From the NCBI RefSeq assembly GCF_003013695.1, contig NZ_CP027792.1, forward strand, positions 2,128,501 through 2,192,500: a DNA stretch of 64,000 nt, in the 5' to 3' direction. Below the pieces are notes generated by a model. That model was not told where the DNA came from. It made no database searches and saw only the letters and a program-made list of their open reading frames with translations. This stretch comes from Pulveribacter suum. Its GTDB lineage: Bacteria > Pseudomonadota > Gammaproteobacteria > Burkholderiales > Burkholderiaceae_C. Made by a program: the position numbers and the translations under genes. Below are positions 26,493 through 35,589 of this stretch, one piece after another. Positions within the stretch are counted from its first letter, which is position 1. Every line of letters starts with the position of its first letter.

Positions 26493-27857
26493 TTAGCCAA
26501 TAAGCCGGGTGATGTCGTTGAAGAGAGCGATGGTCATCATCAGCAGGAGCACTGCCACGCCGCCGCGCTGCAGGCGCTCCATCCAGGCCTCGGGCACGCA
26601 GCGGCCGGTCACCCCCTCCCAAAGATAATACATCAGGTGCCCCCCATCGAGGACCGGCAACGGCAGCAGGTTCAGCACTCCCAGACTGACGCTGATGAGG
26701 GCCAGGAAGGTGAGGTACTGGGTCAGTCCCATGCTGGCCGAGCGGCCGGCGTAGTCGGCAATGGTCAGCGGCCCGCTCAGGTTCTTGATGGACGCCTGGC
26801 CGATGACCATGCGGCCCATCATGCGCAGCGTCAGCACCGACACCTCCCAGGTGCGGCGCGCACCCAGCGTGAAGCCCTCCAGCGGGCCGTAGCGCACCTG
26901 CACCATCTCGGGCGGCGCGCCCACATAGGCGCCGATGCGTCCGAGGGGCCGGCCGGCCTCGTCGGCCACGTCGGGCGTGACGGGCAGCGCCAGCGTGCGG
27001 CCGTCGCGCTCGATGCGCCAGTCTTGGGCCACGGCGGCGCCATCCTGCACGGCAGCGCGGATGGCCTCGCGCAGCTGCGCGCCGTCCACGATGTCGACAG
27101 CGCCCACGCGCAACACCAGGTCGCCGTCGCGCAGGCCGGCGCGCTGGGCGGCGCCGCCATCGACCAGGCCGCCCAGCACCGGGCGCGTCCAGGGCCCGGC
27201 GATACCGATGGCACGAAACAGCGTGGCGTCGGCCTGGCTGGCGTCCATGGCGGACAGGGGCAGCAGTACCTGGCGCTCGGGCCCGCCGGGGCGCGACTGC
27301 ACGGTCAGGCGCACGTCCTCGCCGTCCAGCGCGCCGCGGGCCAGGGCCCAGCGCAGGTCTTCGAAGGAGCGCACGGGGCGGGCTTCGTCATCGCCCAAGG
27401 CCTGGTCCAGCACCAGCTCGCCGCCGTGCAGGCCAGCCTGGCTGGCCACGGAGCCGGCGAACGGGCTGGCCAGGATGGGGCGCGGCTCCTGCACGCCGCT
27501 CCAGTTGACGACGGCGTACAGCAGCACCGCCAGCGCCAGGTTGGCCAGCGGGCCGGCGGCGACGATGGCGGCGCGCTTGCGCAGGCTCTGGTGGTTGAAG
27601 GCCAGGTGGCGTTCGGCCTCAGGCACGGGGGCCTCGCGCTCGTCCAGCATGCGCACGTAGCCGCCCAGGGGAAAGGCGCCGATGACGAATTCAGTGGGCG
27701 AGCCCTTGGGCTGCCAGCGCAGCAGCGGCCGGCCGAAGCCAACGGAAAAGCGCAGCACCTTCACGCCACAGGCCACGGCCACGCGGTAGTGGCCGTATTC
27801 GTGCACGGCAATCAACAGGCCCAGCGCGACAATGAAGGCGACGATGGTCAGCAGCAT
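26493..27857 (-). CDS. rseP: Site-2 protease RseP
   Basis: Intramembrane zinc protease that cuts the anti-sigma factor RseA and releases sigma-E during envelope stress. The 454-residue product has the HEYGH zinc motif (residues 19-23), a first PDZ region around GSVASQAGLHGGELV, a second around GAAQRAGLRDGDLVLRV, and the second metal motif LPVLDGGHLMYY near the C-terminal membrane helices. GGAG precedes the start. The gap to dxr holds a dispersed repeat. Confidence 0.96.
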   Translation of the reverse strand: MLLTIVAFIVALGLLIAVHEYGHYRVAVACGVKVLRFSVGFGRPLLRWQPKGSPTEFVIGAFPLGGYVRMLDEREAPVPEAERHLAFNHQSLRKRAAIVAAGPLANLALAVLLYAVVNWSGVQEPRPILASPFAGSVASQAGLHGGELVLDQALGDDEARPVRSFEDLRWALARGALDGEDVRLTVQSRPGGPERQVLLPLSAMDASQADATLFRAIGIAGPWTRPVLGGLVDGGAAQRAGLRDGDLVLRVGAVDIVDGAQLREAIRAAVQDGAAVAQDWRIERDGRTLALPVTPDVADEAGRPLGRIGAYVGAPPEMVQVRYGPLEGFTLGARRTWEVSVLTLRMMGRMVIGQASIKNLSGPLTIADYAGRSASMGLTQYLTFLALISVSLGVLNLLPLPVLDGGHLMYYLWEGVTGRCVPEAWMERLQRGGVAVLLLMMTIALFNDITRLIG

Positions 27858-27869
27858 GGAGATGCTCCT

Positions 27870-27921
27870 TCAAAAACCATAGCTGTTAGCGCTTGAGCAC
27901 CAAGGCTTTCAGCATGAAAAC
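27870..27921 (+). repeat. Dispersed palindromic repeat, copy F
   Basis: TCAAAAACCATAGCTGTTAG, then CGCTTGAGCACCAAGGCTTT. The head is well conserved, the second palindrome arm is diverged. Lies between dxr and rseP. Confidence 0.65.
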
Positions 27922-27959
27922 TACCGCAAACCCGCAGTAGACAAGCGCGAGCAGCTCAC

Positions 27960-29135
27960 TTATTGGAAGCGCTGCACCAGCTCGCAGGCCACGGCGCGCG
28001 TTTGCGCGTCCAGCGCCAGCAGGCCCTGCAGCGAATCTGCGTTGGAGGGCGCCACCGCCTCCAAAGTTGCCAGGTTGAGGGCGTGGATCTGGTCGAATCG
28101 GATGCGCTCGCCGAGGAAGGCGTCCACCGCCACCTCGTTGGCGGCGTTCAGCACCGCCGTGGTGCCGGGCGCGGCGGCCAGCGCCTGCCAGGACAGGTGC
28201 AGGCCGGGAAAGCGCACCGCGTCCGCCTTCTCGAAGGTCAGTGCGGCCAGCTGGGCGAAGTCCAGCGGCGCGGCGCCGCTTTCCACCCGCTCGGGCCAGG
28301 CCAGGCCGCAGGCAATCGGCACGCGCATGTCCGGCGTGCCCAGCTGGGCGATGATGGACGCGTCCACGAACTGCACCATCGAATGGATGATCTGCTGCGG
28401 GTGGATGACCACCTTGATCTGCTCGGGCGCCAGGTCGAACAGCCAGCGCGCCTCGATCACCTCCAGCGCCTTGTTCATCATGGTGGCCGAGTCGATGGAG
28501 ATCTTGCGGCCCATGGAGAAATTGGGGTGCGCGCAGGCCTCGCCCGGCGTCACATCGCGCAGCGTGCCGGGCGCGCGCGTGCGAAACGGCCCGCCCGAGG
28601 CGGTGAGCAGCACGTGCTGCACACGCCGCGGCCAGGTGGCGGCGTCTTCCGGCAGGCTCTGAAAGATGGCCGAATGCTCGCTGTCGATGGGCAGCAGCGT
28701 GGCGCCGCCGTCCTTCACCGCGCGCATGAAGACCTCGCCGCCGACCACCAGCGCCTCCTTGTTGGCCAGCAGCAGCCGCTTGCCGGCGCGTGCCGCGGCC
28801 AGGCAGGGCGCCAGGCCGGCGGCGCCGACGATGGCTGCCATGACCGCATCGACGTCTTCATGCGATGCTATGGTTTCAAGAGCATCTGGCGCTTGCAATA
28901 CCTGCGTTGCAAGGCCATTGGCCTTGATTTTTTCGGCCAGCTGCCGCGCGTGCGGGGCGCTGGCCATGACGGCGTAGCGCGGCCGATGGGCGGCGCACTG
29001 CGCCAGCAGCAGGTCCACCTGGGTGGCCGCGCTCAGGGCGAAGATTTCGTAGCGGCCCGGGTGGCGAGCCACCACGTCCAGCGTGTTCTTGCCGATGGAG
29101 CCCGTGGAGCCGAGCACCGTGATGCGTTGTGTCAT
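27960..29135 (-). CDS. dxr: 1-deoxy-D-xylulose 5-phosphate reductoisomerase
   Basis: Second step of the MEP isoprenoid pathway (DXP to MEP, NADPH); target of fosmidomycin. The 391-residue product begins with the NADPH motif ITVLGSTGSIGKNTLD, has LLLANKEALVVGG, PIDSEHSAIFQ, TASGGPFR and MGRKISIDSATMMNK, with HPQQIIHSMV. Start at 29135 overlaps the cdsA stop (ATGA). A diverged dispersed repeat lies inside it (codons for IKANGLATQVLQAPDALETI). Confidence 0.97.
   Translation of the reverse strand: MTQRITVLGSTGSIGKNTLDVVARHPGRYEIFALSAATQVDLLLAQCAAHRPRYAVMASAPHARQLAEKIKANGLATQVLQAPDALETIASHEDVDAVMAAIVGAAGLAPCLAAARAGKRLLLANKEALVVGGEVFMRAVKDGGATLLPIDSEHSAIFQSLPEDAATWPRRVQHVLLTASGGPFRTRAPGTLRDVTPGEACAHPNFSMGRKISIDSATMMNKALEVIEARWLFDLAPEQIKVVIHPQQIIHSMVQFVDASIIAQLGTPDMRVPIACGLAWPERVESGAAPLDFAQLAALTFEKADAVRFPGLHLSWQALAAAPGTTAVLNAANEVAVDAFLGERIRFDQIHALNLATLEAVAPSNADSLQGLLALDAQTRAVACELVQRFQ
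28867..28933 (+). repeat. Possible diverged palindromic repeat, copy G (inside dxr)
   Basis: GCTATGGTTTCAAGAGCATC, then TGGCGCTTGCAATACC, GCGTTGCAAGGCC and a TTGATTTTTT tail. It resembles the repeat end to end but with many changes; read in frame by dxr. Confidence 0.45.
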
Positions 29136-29992
29136 GCGGAGAGAGAAGCCAGGTGGCTGAGCATCAGGGCCAGCGGCAGCGTGGGCAGCAGCGCGTCGAT
29201 GCGGTCCAGCACGCCGCCGTGGCCGGGCAGCAGCTGGCTGGAATCCTTGGCGCCGGCGCTGCGCTTGACCAGCGACTCGACCAGGTCGCCCACCACGCTC
29301 ATGGCGGCCATGAACACGGCCCCCAGCAGCAGCAGCCACCAGCCGGCGCGCGCCAGCAGGGTGTAGAGGCTGGGCACGGCCGCGCCGCGCGAGCCGTCCA
29401 GCCAGACCCACGCGCAGGCCAGCAGCACCACGCCCGCCATGCCGCCCCACACGCCCTCCCAGCTCTTGCCCGGGCTGATGGACGGCGCCAGCTTGCCGTT
29501 GGTAAAGCGCAGGCCGAAGCTGCGGCCTGCGAAATATGCAAACGTGTCGGCCACCCACACCAGGGTCAGCGCCGACAGCAGGAAATTGATGCCGATGGTG
29601 CGTGCCTGGGCCACGGCCAGCCAGGCCAGCCACAGCGCGGCCAGGCCTCCCGCCAGGCGCAGCGTCCGGGCAATGCGCGGCCAGCCGGCCACCCCGGCGC
29701 GCAGCAGCGCGGCGCCGCCCAGCACCCAGGCAGCGCCGCCGGCGATCCACAGGCCAAACAGCGGCTGCTCCAGCCATCCGGCCGCCCAGCTGGCGCCGCA
29801 GGCCGCCAGGCACAGCAGGCCCATCCCCACGCTGGCGCCCTGCTCCAGGCCGTTGAGGCGGCCCCATTCCCAGGCGGCGGCGGCCATCATGACCAGCGCG
29901 ACGATGGCAAACGGCACGGGCGAGGGATACAGCAGCGCCGGCAGCAAGATGGCCAGCAGGATGAGGGCGGTGATGACGCGTTGCTTGAGCAT
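29132..29992 (-). CDS. cdsA: Phosphatidate cytidylyltransferase (CDP-diglyceride synthase)
   Basis: Makes CDP-diacylglycerol from phosphatidate and CTP, the branch point of phospholipid synthesis. The 286-residue inner-membrane protein has about eight hydrophobic helices and the CDS signature near the C-terminus: SLVKRSAGAKDSSQLLPGHG, followed by GVLDRIDALL. Overlaps dxr by 4 nt. Confidence 0.95.
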   Translation of the reverse strand: MLKQRVITALILLAILLPALLYPSPVPFAIVALVMMAAAAWEWGRLNGLEQGASVGMGLLCLAACGASWAAGWLEQPLFGLWIAGGAAWVLGGAALLRAGVAGWPRIARTLRLAGGLAALWLAWLAVAQARTIGINFLLSALTLVWVADTFAYFAGRSFGLRFTNGKLAPSISPGKSWEGVWGGMAGVVLLACAWVWLDGSRGAAVPSLYTLLARAGWWLLLLGAVFMAAMSVVGDLVESLVKRSAGAKDSSQLLPGHGGVLDRIDALLPTLPLALMLSHLASLSA

Positions 29993-30022
29993 CCTGGGAG
30001 ACCCCCTTGGGTTGTGGCGCCG

Positions 30023-30775
30023 TCAGGCGCGCAGCGGCTCGGTCTGCCGCTCGGGCGCCGGCTGCTGCTGCTGCACCTGTTCGGACGTGCGGCCGAAGCG
30101 GCGCTCGCGGGCACGAAAGCTCGCGATCGCCTCATCCAGCGCGGCTTCGTCGAAGTCGGGCCAGAGGCGGTCGCTGAAAAAGAACTCGCTGTAGGCGGCC
30201 TGCCACAGCAGGAAATTGCTGATGCGCATCTCACCGCCCGTGCGGATGACGAGATCCGGGTCGGGCACGTGCGCCAGGCCCATGGCGGCGTGCAGGCTGG
30301 CCTCGGTAATGGGCTCGCCACGCGCGGCCAGCCGGGCGGCGGCCTGGGTGATGTCCCAGCGGCCGCCGTAGTTGAAGCACACGTTGAGCACCAGCCGGGT
30401 GTTGCCGGCCGTGAGGCTCTCTGCCTGCTCCAGGCCCTTGCGCACGTTGCCCGACAGGCCGGCCTTCTCGCCCACGAAGCGCACGCACACGCCATCGCGG
30501 CTGAGCTCGGGCACCTCGCGCGCGAGTGCCTTGGCCAGCAGTCCCATCAGGCCTGAAACCTCGTCTTGCGGACGGTTCCAGTTCTCGGAGGAGAAGGCGA
30601 ACACCGTCAGCACGCCCACGCCGCGTGCCACGCAGGCGCGCACGCAGCGGCGCAGCGAATCCACGCCCTGGGCGTGGCCGGCCAGGCGCGGCAGAAAGCG
30701 CTGGCGCGCCCAGCGGCCGTTGCCGTCCATGACGATGGCAATGTGGTGCGGGGCGGCGGCAGCGGCAGGCGGCAT
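30023..30775 (-). CDS. uppS: Undecaprenyl (di-trans,poly-cis) diphosphate synthase
   Basis: Elongates farnesyl-PP to C55 undecaprenyl-PP, the lipid carrier for peptidoglycan and O-antigen. The 250-residue product has HIAIVMDGNGRWARQR with catalytic D17, FAFSSENWNRP, NVCFNYGGRWDI and PDLVIRTGGEMRISNFLLW. The C-terminal ~20 residues are Gln-rich and lie outside the enzyme core. Confidence 0.96.
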   Translation of the reverse strand: MPPAAAAAPHHIAIVMDGNGRWARQRFLPRLAGHAQGVDSLRRCVRACVARGVGVLTVFAFSSENWNRPQDEVSGLMGLLAKALAREVPELSRDGVCVRFVGEKAGLSGNVRKGLEQAESLTAGNTRLVLNVCFNYGGRWDITQAAARLAARGEPITEASLHAAMGLAHVPDPDLVIRTGGEMRISNFLLWQAAYSEFFFSDRLWPDFDEAALDEAIASFRARERRFGRTSEQVQQQQPAPERQTEPLRA

Positions 30776-30831
30776 TGCGGGGCGGATGTGCGGGCGAAAG
30801 GAATCAGGCGTCGTGCAGCAGCGCGGGCCGC

Positions 30832-31392
30832 TCAGATCGCCATGATCTCCTGCTCCTTGGCGGATGCCAGCGCGTCGATCTCGGCGATGAACTTGTCGGT
30901 GATCTTCTGCACGTCGGCTTCGGAGCGCTTCTGGTCGTCCTCGGAGGCGAGCTTATCCTTGACCAGCTTCTTGACGCCTTCGTTGGCATCGCGGCGCAGG
31001 TTGCGCACGGCCACCTTGGCGCCTTCGGCCTCGTTGCGCGCCAGCTTGGTCATTTCCTTGCGGCGCTCTTCGCTCATGGGCGGCATGGGCACGCGGATCA
31101 GGTCGCCCATGGAGGCCGGGTTCAAGCCCAGGTCGCTCTCGCGGATGGCCTTCTCGATCTTCGCGCCCATGTTCTTTTCCCAGGGCTGCACGCTGATGGT
31201 GCGTGCGTCCAGCAGCGACACGTTGGCCACCTGCGACAGCGGCACCATGGAGCCGTAGTAATCGACGTGGATGGTGTCCAGCAGCTGCGGGTTGGCGCGG
31301 CCCGTGCGGATGCGGGACAGGCTGTTCTTGAAGGCGGCGATGGACTGCTCCATCTTGCCTTCGGCGTTCTTCTTGATGTCGGCGATGGTCAT
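30832..31392 (-). CDS. frr: Ribosome recycling factor
   Basis: Splits post-termination ribosomes with EF-G. The 186-residue product shows the RRF pattern throughout: ENKMEQ-type start ([20 protein letters not shown]), [57 protein letters not shown]. Standard length. Between pyrH and uppS. Confidence 0.98.
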   Translation of the reverse strand: MTIADIKKNAEGKMEQSIAAFKNSLSRIRTGRANPQLLDTIHVDYYGSMVPLSQVANVSLLDARTISVQPWEKNMGAKIEKAIRESDLGLNPASMGDLIRVPMPPMSEERRKEMTKLARNEAEGAKVAVRNLRRDANEGVKKLVKDKLASEDDQKRSEADVQKITDKFIAEIDALASAKEQEIMAI

Positions 31393-31453
31393 GGAAATTC
31401 CTTCAACACATGCGGGCGTGGCGCCTTGAGTCAGGCGCCGCGCGGCAAAGCGG

Positions 31454-32176
31454 TCAAGCGTACACCAAGGTGCCCTCGTCCTCGCCCATCACCACGCGCT
31501 TGAGCGCGCCGGGGCGGGTGATCGAGAACACGCGGATGGGCAGCTTCTGGTCGCGGCACAGGGCAAAGGCCGTGGCGTCCATGATGCCCAGGTTGCGCAC
31601 CATGGCCTCGTCGAACGTGAGGCGGGCGTAGCGCGTGGCCGTGGGGTCCTTCATCGGGTCGGCGGTGTACACACCATCGACCTTGGTGGCCTTGAGCACC
31701 AGCTCGGCGCCGATCTCCGCGCCGCGCAGCGCGGCAGCGGTGTCGGTGGTGAAGAAGGGGTTGCCCGTGCCGGCGGCGAACACCACCACCTTGCCCTCTT
31801 CCAGGTACTGCAGCGCCTTGGGGCGCACGTAGGGCTCAACCACCTGCTGGATGTCGATGGCGGACATGACGCGCGCCGTGACGCCCTGCTTGTCCATGGC
31901 GTCGGCCAGGGCCAGTGCGTTCATGACCGTGGCCAGCATGCCCATGTAGTCGGCCGTGGCGCGGTCCATGCCCTCGGAGCCGCCGGCCACGCCGCGAAAG
32001 ATGTTGCCCCCGCCGATGACCACGGCCACCTGCACGCCCAGGTGCGTGACCTCCACCACCTCCGCCACTATGCGCTCGATGGTGGCGCGGTTGATGCCGA
32101 AGGCGTCGTCGCCCATGAGGGCCTCGCCAGACAACTTGAGCAAAATGCGCTTGTGGGCTGGCTGAGAGGCGGTCAT
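31454..32176 (-). CDS. pyrH: UMP kinase
   Basis: Hexameric bacterial UMP kinase (amino-acid-kinase fold), UMP to UDP. The 240-residue product has [41 protein letters not shown] and [20 protein letters not shown]. The start at 32176 has GGAG 8 nt upstream; an ATG seven codons earlier lacks one. Part of the rpsB-tsf-pyrH-frr run. Confidence 0.97.
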   Translation of the reverse strand: MTASQPAHKRILLKLSGEALMGDDAFGINRATIERIVAEVVEVTHLGVQVAVVIGGGNIFRGVAGGSEGMDRATADYMGMLATVMNALALADAMDKQGVTARVMSAIDIQQVVEPYVRPKALQYLEEGKVVVFAAGTGNPFFTTDTAAALRGAEIGAELVLKATKVDGVYTADPMKDPTATRYARLTFDEAMVRNLGIMDATAFALCRDQKLPIRVFSITRPGALKRVVMGEDEGTLVYA

Positions 32177-32240
32177 GGGCAATTCTCCGTAAGGCAAAGG
32201 TGGGTGGGTCAGGAAAGGCAGGGGTGCGGCTGGCTGGCGA

Positions 32241-33134
32241 TCAGCCGGCCTTGGCGGCGGCGACCTGCGCAGCCACTTCGGCGGCGAAGTCGTCGGTCTT
32301 CTTCTCGATGCCCTCGCCCACCACGTACAGGGTGAAGCCCTTCACGGTGGTGTTCTTTTCCTTGAGCATCTGTGCCACGGTCTGCTTGCCGTCGGCGGCC
32401 TTCACAAAGACCTGGTCGGACAGGGACACTTCCTTGAGGTACTTCTGCACCGAACCTTCGACCATCTTGGCGGCGATGTCGGCAGGCTTGCCGGACTCGG
32501 CAGCCTTGGCGGCGGCAACGGAGCGCTCCTTCTCGATCAGCTCGGCCGGCACTTCGGCCGACGTCACGGACACCGGCTTCATGGCGGCCACATGCATGGC
32601 CACGTCCTTGGCGGCGTTGGCGTCACCTTCGTACTCGACCACCACGCCGATGCGCGTGCCGTGCAGGTACGAAGCCAGTTGCGTGCCGCTGAAGTGCTTG
32701 AAGCGGCGGAAGGACATGTTCTCGCCGATCTTGCCGATCAGGCCCTTGCGCACGTCTTCCAGCGTCGGGCCGAAGCCGTCCTGCTCGTAGGCCAGCTGGC
32801 CCAGCGCGTCGATGTCGGCGGGCTTGTGCTCGGCCACCAGCTTGGCGGCGGCGTTGGCCATGGCGATGAAGCTGTCGTTCTTGGAGACGAAGTCGGTTTC
32901 GCTGTTGACTTCGATCAGCGCGCCCGTGGTGCCCTCGATGCTGGCAGCCACGACGCCCTCGGCGGTCACGCGCGAGGCGGCCTTGCCGGCCTTGGTGCCC
33001 AGCTTGACGCGCAGCAGCTCTTCGGCCTTGGCCATGTCGCCGTCAGCTTCGGTCAGGGCCTTCTTGCACTCCATCATGGGGGCGTCGGTCTTGGCGCGCA
33101 GCTCGGCGACCATGCTTGCGGTAATAGCAGCCAT
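32241..33134 (-). CDS. tsf: Elongation factor Ts
   Basis: Guanine nucleotide exchange factor of EF-Tu. The 297-residue product has the N-terminal UBA-like domain ([20 protein letters not shown]) and the two core subdomains, with [11 protein letters not shown] and [10 protein letters not shown]. Standard length. An attenuator-like hairpin lies between rpsB and tsf. Confidence 0.98.
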   Translation of the reverse strand: MAAITASMVAELRAKTDAPMMECKKALTEADGDMAKAEELLRVKLGTKAGKAASRVTAEGVVAASIEGTTGALIEVNSETDFVSKNDSFIAMANAAAKLVAEHKPADIDALGQLAYEQDGFGPTLEDVRKGLIGKIGENMSFRRFKHFSGTQLASYLHGTRIGVVVEYEGDANAAKDVAMHVAAMKPVSVTSAEVPAELIEKERSVAAAKAAESGKPADIAAKMVEGSVQKYLKEVSLSDQVFVKAADGKQTVAQMLKEKNTTVKGFTLYVVGEGIEKKTDDFAAEVAAQVAAAKAG

Positions 33135-33180
33135 CGTTATCTCTCCTGTCTCGGTTCGGTTCTCTGCAAAAAAGGGGGCT

Positions 33181-33209
33181 AAAAAAAAGGGGGCTCATCA
33201 GGGCCCCGC
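33181..33209 (-). terminator. Hairpin with T-tract between rpsB and tsf
   Basis: On the minus strand GCGGGGCCCTGATGAGCCCC is followed directly by eight T, after which AGCCCCC and a second T6 tract repeat. It looks like a partial terminator that would lower tsf expression relative to rpsB. Confidence 0.65.
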
Positions 33210-33244
33210 TTTTTCTGCGACGCGTCGCGTGCGGTCCGGGCCTG

Positions 33245-33997
33245 TCAGGCGGCGGATTCCTGCACTTCCACGAACTCGTCGCTGCCCTCGGGGGCCACGG
33301 CCTTGACCATTTCGGTCTCGGCGTTGTTGCGGCCTTCCAGGATGGCGTCAGCGATGCCGCGGGCATAGAGCGTCACGGCCTTGGCCGAGTCATCGTTGCC
33401 GGGGATGACATAGTCGATACCCTCAGGCGAGTGGTTGGAGTCCACCACGCCGATCAGCGGAATGCCCAGCTTCTTGGCCTCGGCCACGGCGATCTTGTGG
33501 AAGCCCACGTCGATCACGAAGATGGCGTCGGGCAGGGCGTTCATGTCCTGGATGCCGCCGATGTCCCTTTCCAGCTTGTCCAGCTCACGTGCGAACATCA
33601 GCTGTTCCTTCTTGCTCATGGACTCCAGGCCGGCTTCCTGCTGGGTCTTCATGTCCTTCAGGCGCTTGATGGACGTCTTCACGGTCTTGAAGTTGGTCAG
33701 CATGCCGCCCAGCCAGCGCTGGTCAACAAAAGGCACGCCGGCACGCTGCGCCTGCTCGGCCAGGATCTCGCGGGCCTGGCGCTTGGTGCCCACCATCAGG
33801 ATGGTGCCGCGGTTGGCCGACAGCTGGCGCACGAACTTCTGCGCCTCCTGGAACATCGGCAGCGACTTTTCCAGGTTGATGATGTGAATCTTGTTGCGAT
33901 GGCCGAAGATGAAGGGGGCCATCTTGGGGTTCCAGAAGCGGGTCTGGTGGCCAAAGTGGACACCGGCTTCCAGCATTTCGCGCATGGTCACGGACAT
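33245..33997 (-). CDS. rpsB: 30S ribosomal protein S2
   Basis: The 250-residue product has the S2 features [52 protein letters not shown] and [20 protein letters not shown]. Starts at 33997 behind CGGAG; the frame remains open upstream but the leader is not coding. First gene of the large minus-strand run. Confidence 0.98.
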   Translation of the reverse strand: MSVTMREMLEAGVHFGHQTRFWNPKMAPFIFGHRNKIHIINLEKSLPMFQEAQKFVRQLSANRGTILMVGTKRQAREILAEQAQRAGVPFVDQRWLGGMLTNFKTVKTSIKRLKDMKTQQEAGLESMSKKEQLMFARELDKLERDIGGIQDMNALPDAIFVIDVGFHKIAVAEAKKLGIPLIGVVDSNHSPEGIDYVIPGNDDSAKAVTLYARGIADAILEGRNNAETEMVKAVAPEGSDEFVEVQESAA

Positions 33998-34156
33998 GAT
34001 GAGTACTCCGAAGGTTGGGTCTAAAATCCAGCCCCAATCATTGCGGCCCGCATCCCTTCGCTGGGACTGCCGGCGCAACACCTCGAAAGGGCTGGTTTGC
34101 TATTTGCTTTGCCGCTGCCGCCCCTTCAGCGGGAAGGCTCGGGCTCTCGGCAAAAC
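33998..34156 (-). promoter_or_regulatory. Long 5' leader of rpsB, possible S2 autoregulation region
   Basis: From the predicted start point about 34156 to the ATG there are roughly 159 nt without a gene, GC-rich and able to form several hairpins. Long rpsB leaders bind S2 and control the operon in other proteobacteria; that this one does is inference. Confidence 0.45.
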
Positions 34157-34162
34157 CGCGGG

Positions 34163-34168
34163 ATTCTA
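34163..34168 (-). promoter_or_regulatory. Extended -10 promoter of the rpsB run
   Basis: TAGAAT preceded by TGG gives an extended -10 (TGN-TAGAAT) on the minus strand. No good -35, as is normal for extended -10 promoters. Confidence 0.6.
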
Positions 34169-34233
34169 CCATAGACAGGCCGCCCGGGCCGGCAGCGCCC
34201 CGATGGGTCGCCGTCTTTCCAACCGCGCCAGCC

Positions 34234-34293
34234 CTCAAAAATCATAGCTGCCAGCGCTTGCCCAGCAAGCGCTGGAGGCCTATTTTGCTTCGA
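34234..34293 (+). repeat. Dispersed palindromic repeat, copy H (best palindrome)
   Basis: Head TCAAAAATCATAGCTG, then perfect 11-bp arms CCAGCGCTTGC (34251-34261) and GCAAGCGCTGG (34265-34275) with loop CCA, then AGGCCTATTTTGCTTCG. It ends 6 nt before the oxidoreductase ATG, and its TATTTT (34281-34286) is placed where a -10 box would be. Confidence 0.92.
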
Positions 34294-34298
34294 TCTTC

Positions 34299-35546
34299 AT
34301 GCACATCATCATCGTCGGCGCCGGCATTGTCGGCACCGCCACCGCCTATGAACTGGCTTGCGACGGCCATGAGGTCACGGTCGTCGAGCAGCGCGCTGCC
34401 GCTGCCGAGCAGGCCAGCTTCGCCAGCGCCGGCCTGCTGGCGCCCTCGCTGCTCATCCCCTGGGCCGCGCCGGGCGCCGACGGCCGGCTGGCCCGCCGCA
34501 TGCTGGGCAGCCGCGCGGCACTGCGCCTGGTGCGTGGAGCGGGTCTTGCCGGCATGGCGTGGCTGTGGCGCTGGAGGCAGGCCGGACGCGACGCGGGCGC
34601 CGGCGAACGGCTGTTGGCGCTGGCCGCGCTGGGCCAGGCCAGCCTGGCGCGCACGCGTGCCATTGCCCACGATCTGGATGTGGACAGCGAGTCCAGCCCG
34701 GGGACGCTGATGTTGCTGCGCAGCCGCGCAGAAGTGCAGCTGGCGCAGCCCGCGCTGCAGGCCCTGGCTGCCGCCGGCGTGCCCGTGCGTGAGGTGGACG
34801 CCGATACGGCCCGGCTGATCGAGCCCGGCCTGGCGCCAGAGGCGCCCCTGGCCGGCGCCCTGCACGCCCCCGAGGGCGGGGCCGCCAACTGCCGCCTGTT
34901 CGCACAGCTGCTGCGCCAGGCCGCGCAGGAGCGCGGCGCGCGTTTCCTCTTCAATGCCCGGGTGCAAGCGCTGGCGACCGGCGGCCCCGGTGTGCATCTC
35001 GTCGGCCAGGACGCCCCCCTGGCCGCGGGCGCCGTGGTGCTGTGCGCCGGCATGGCCAGCGCAGCGCTGCTGCGCCCGCTGGGCGTGCGCCTGCCCCTGG
35101 CAGGCATGCACGGCTATTCGGTGACCGCTCCGCTGCGCGAAGAAAGCCATGCGCCCCAGGGCGCCGTCATCGACCCGCAGCACCGCGTGACCATCACGCG
35201 CCAGGGCCAGCGCGTGCGGGTGTCCGGGGGCGCCGAGCTGGCCGAGGCCGGCGGAGCGCACGACGAGGCCACGTTGCGCACCTTGTACCTGGCCCTGTCG
35301 GGCTGGTTTCCGGGAGGCGCGCTGGTGTCGTCGTCCCAGGTGCAGGTCTGGCGCGGTGCCCGCCCTACCCTGCCCGACGGCGCGCCCGTCATCGGCGCCG
35401 GACCGGCGCCCGGCCTGTGGCTCAATACCGGCCACGGCGCCTGCGGCTGGGCCCACGCCTGCGGCAGCGCGCGCATGCTGGCCGATCTGCTGGGCGGGCG
35501 CGAGCCCGGCCTGGATACCGAGCCGTTCGCCCTGGCGCGTTTTTGA
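34299..35546 (+). CDS. FAD-dependent oxidoreductase, D-amino acid dehydrogenase / ThiO type
   Basis: A 415-residue flavoprotein of the DAO family. The N-terminus has the FAD-binding MHIIIVGAGIVGTATAYELA and VTVVEQR; the C-terminus has RPTLPDGAPVIGAGP and LNTGHGACGWAHACGSARML, the typical second FAD contact of DadA-like enzymes. It probably oxidises an amine or D-amino acid; the substrate is not known. No thi or dad gene is adjacent. Followed by nnr after 43 bp. Confidence 0.85.
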   Translation: MHIIIVGAGIVGTATAYELACDGHEVTVVEQRAAAAEQASFASAGLLAPSLLIPWAAPGADGRLARRMLGSRAALRLVRGAGLAGMAWLWRWRQAGRDAGAGERLLALAALGQASLARTRAIAHDLDVDSESSPGTLMLLRSRAEVQLAQPALQALAAAGVPVREVDADTARLIEPGLAPEAPLAGALHAPEGGAANCRLFAQLLRQAAQERGARFLFNARVQALATGGPGVHLVGQDAPLAAGAVVLCAGMASAALLRPLGVRLPLAGMHGYSVTAPLREESHAPQGAVIDPQHRVTITRQGQRVRVSGGAELAEAGGAHDEATLRTLYLALSGWFPGGALVSSSQVQVWRGARPTLPDGAPVIGAGPAPGLWLNTGHGACGWAHACGSARMLADLLGGREPGLDTEPFALARF

Positions 35547-35576
35547 TTCAGGCTCTTCCGGCCAGGCACTGCGCCG

Positions 35577-35582
35577 CACAAT
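35577..35582 (+). promoter_or_regulatory. -10-like box of the NAD(P)HX repair gene
   Basis: CACAAT ends 7 nt before the ATG at 35590, the same arrangement and sequence as in front of moaA. Predicts a leaderless message. Confidence 0.4.
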
Positions 35583-35589
35583 GTCCGGC

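Noticed and set aside
24159..27896. Plus-strand open reading of 1245 codons
   Set aside because: It is antisense to bamA and rseP, which have full family motifs; long antisense readings are normal at this GC content.
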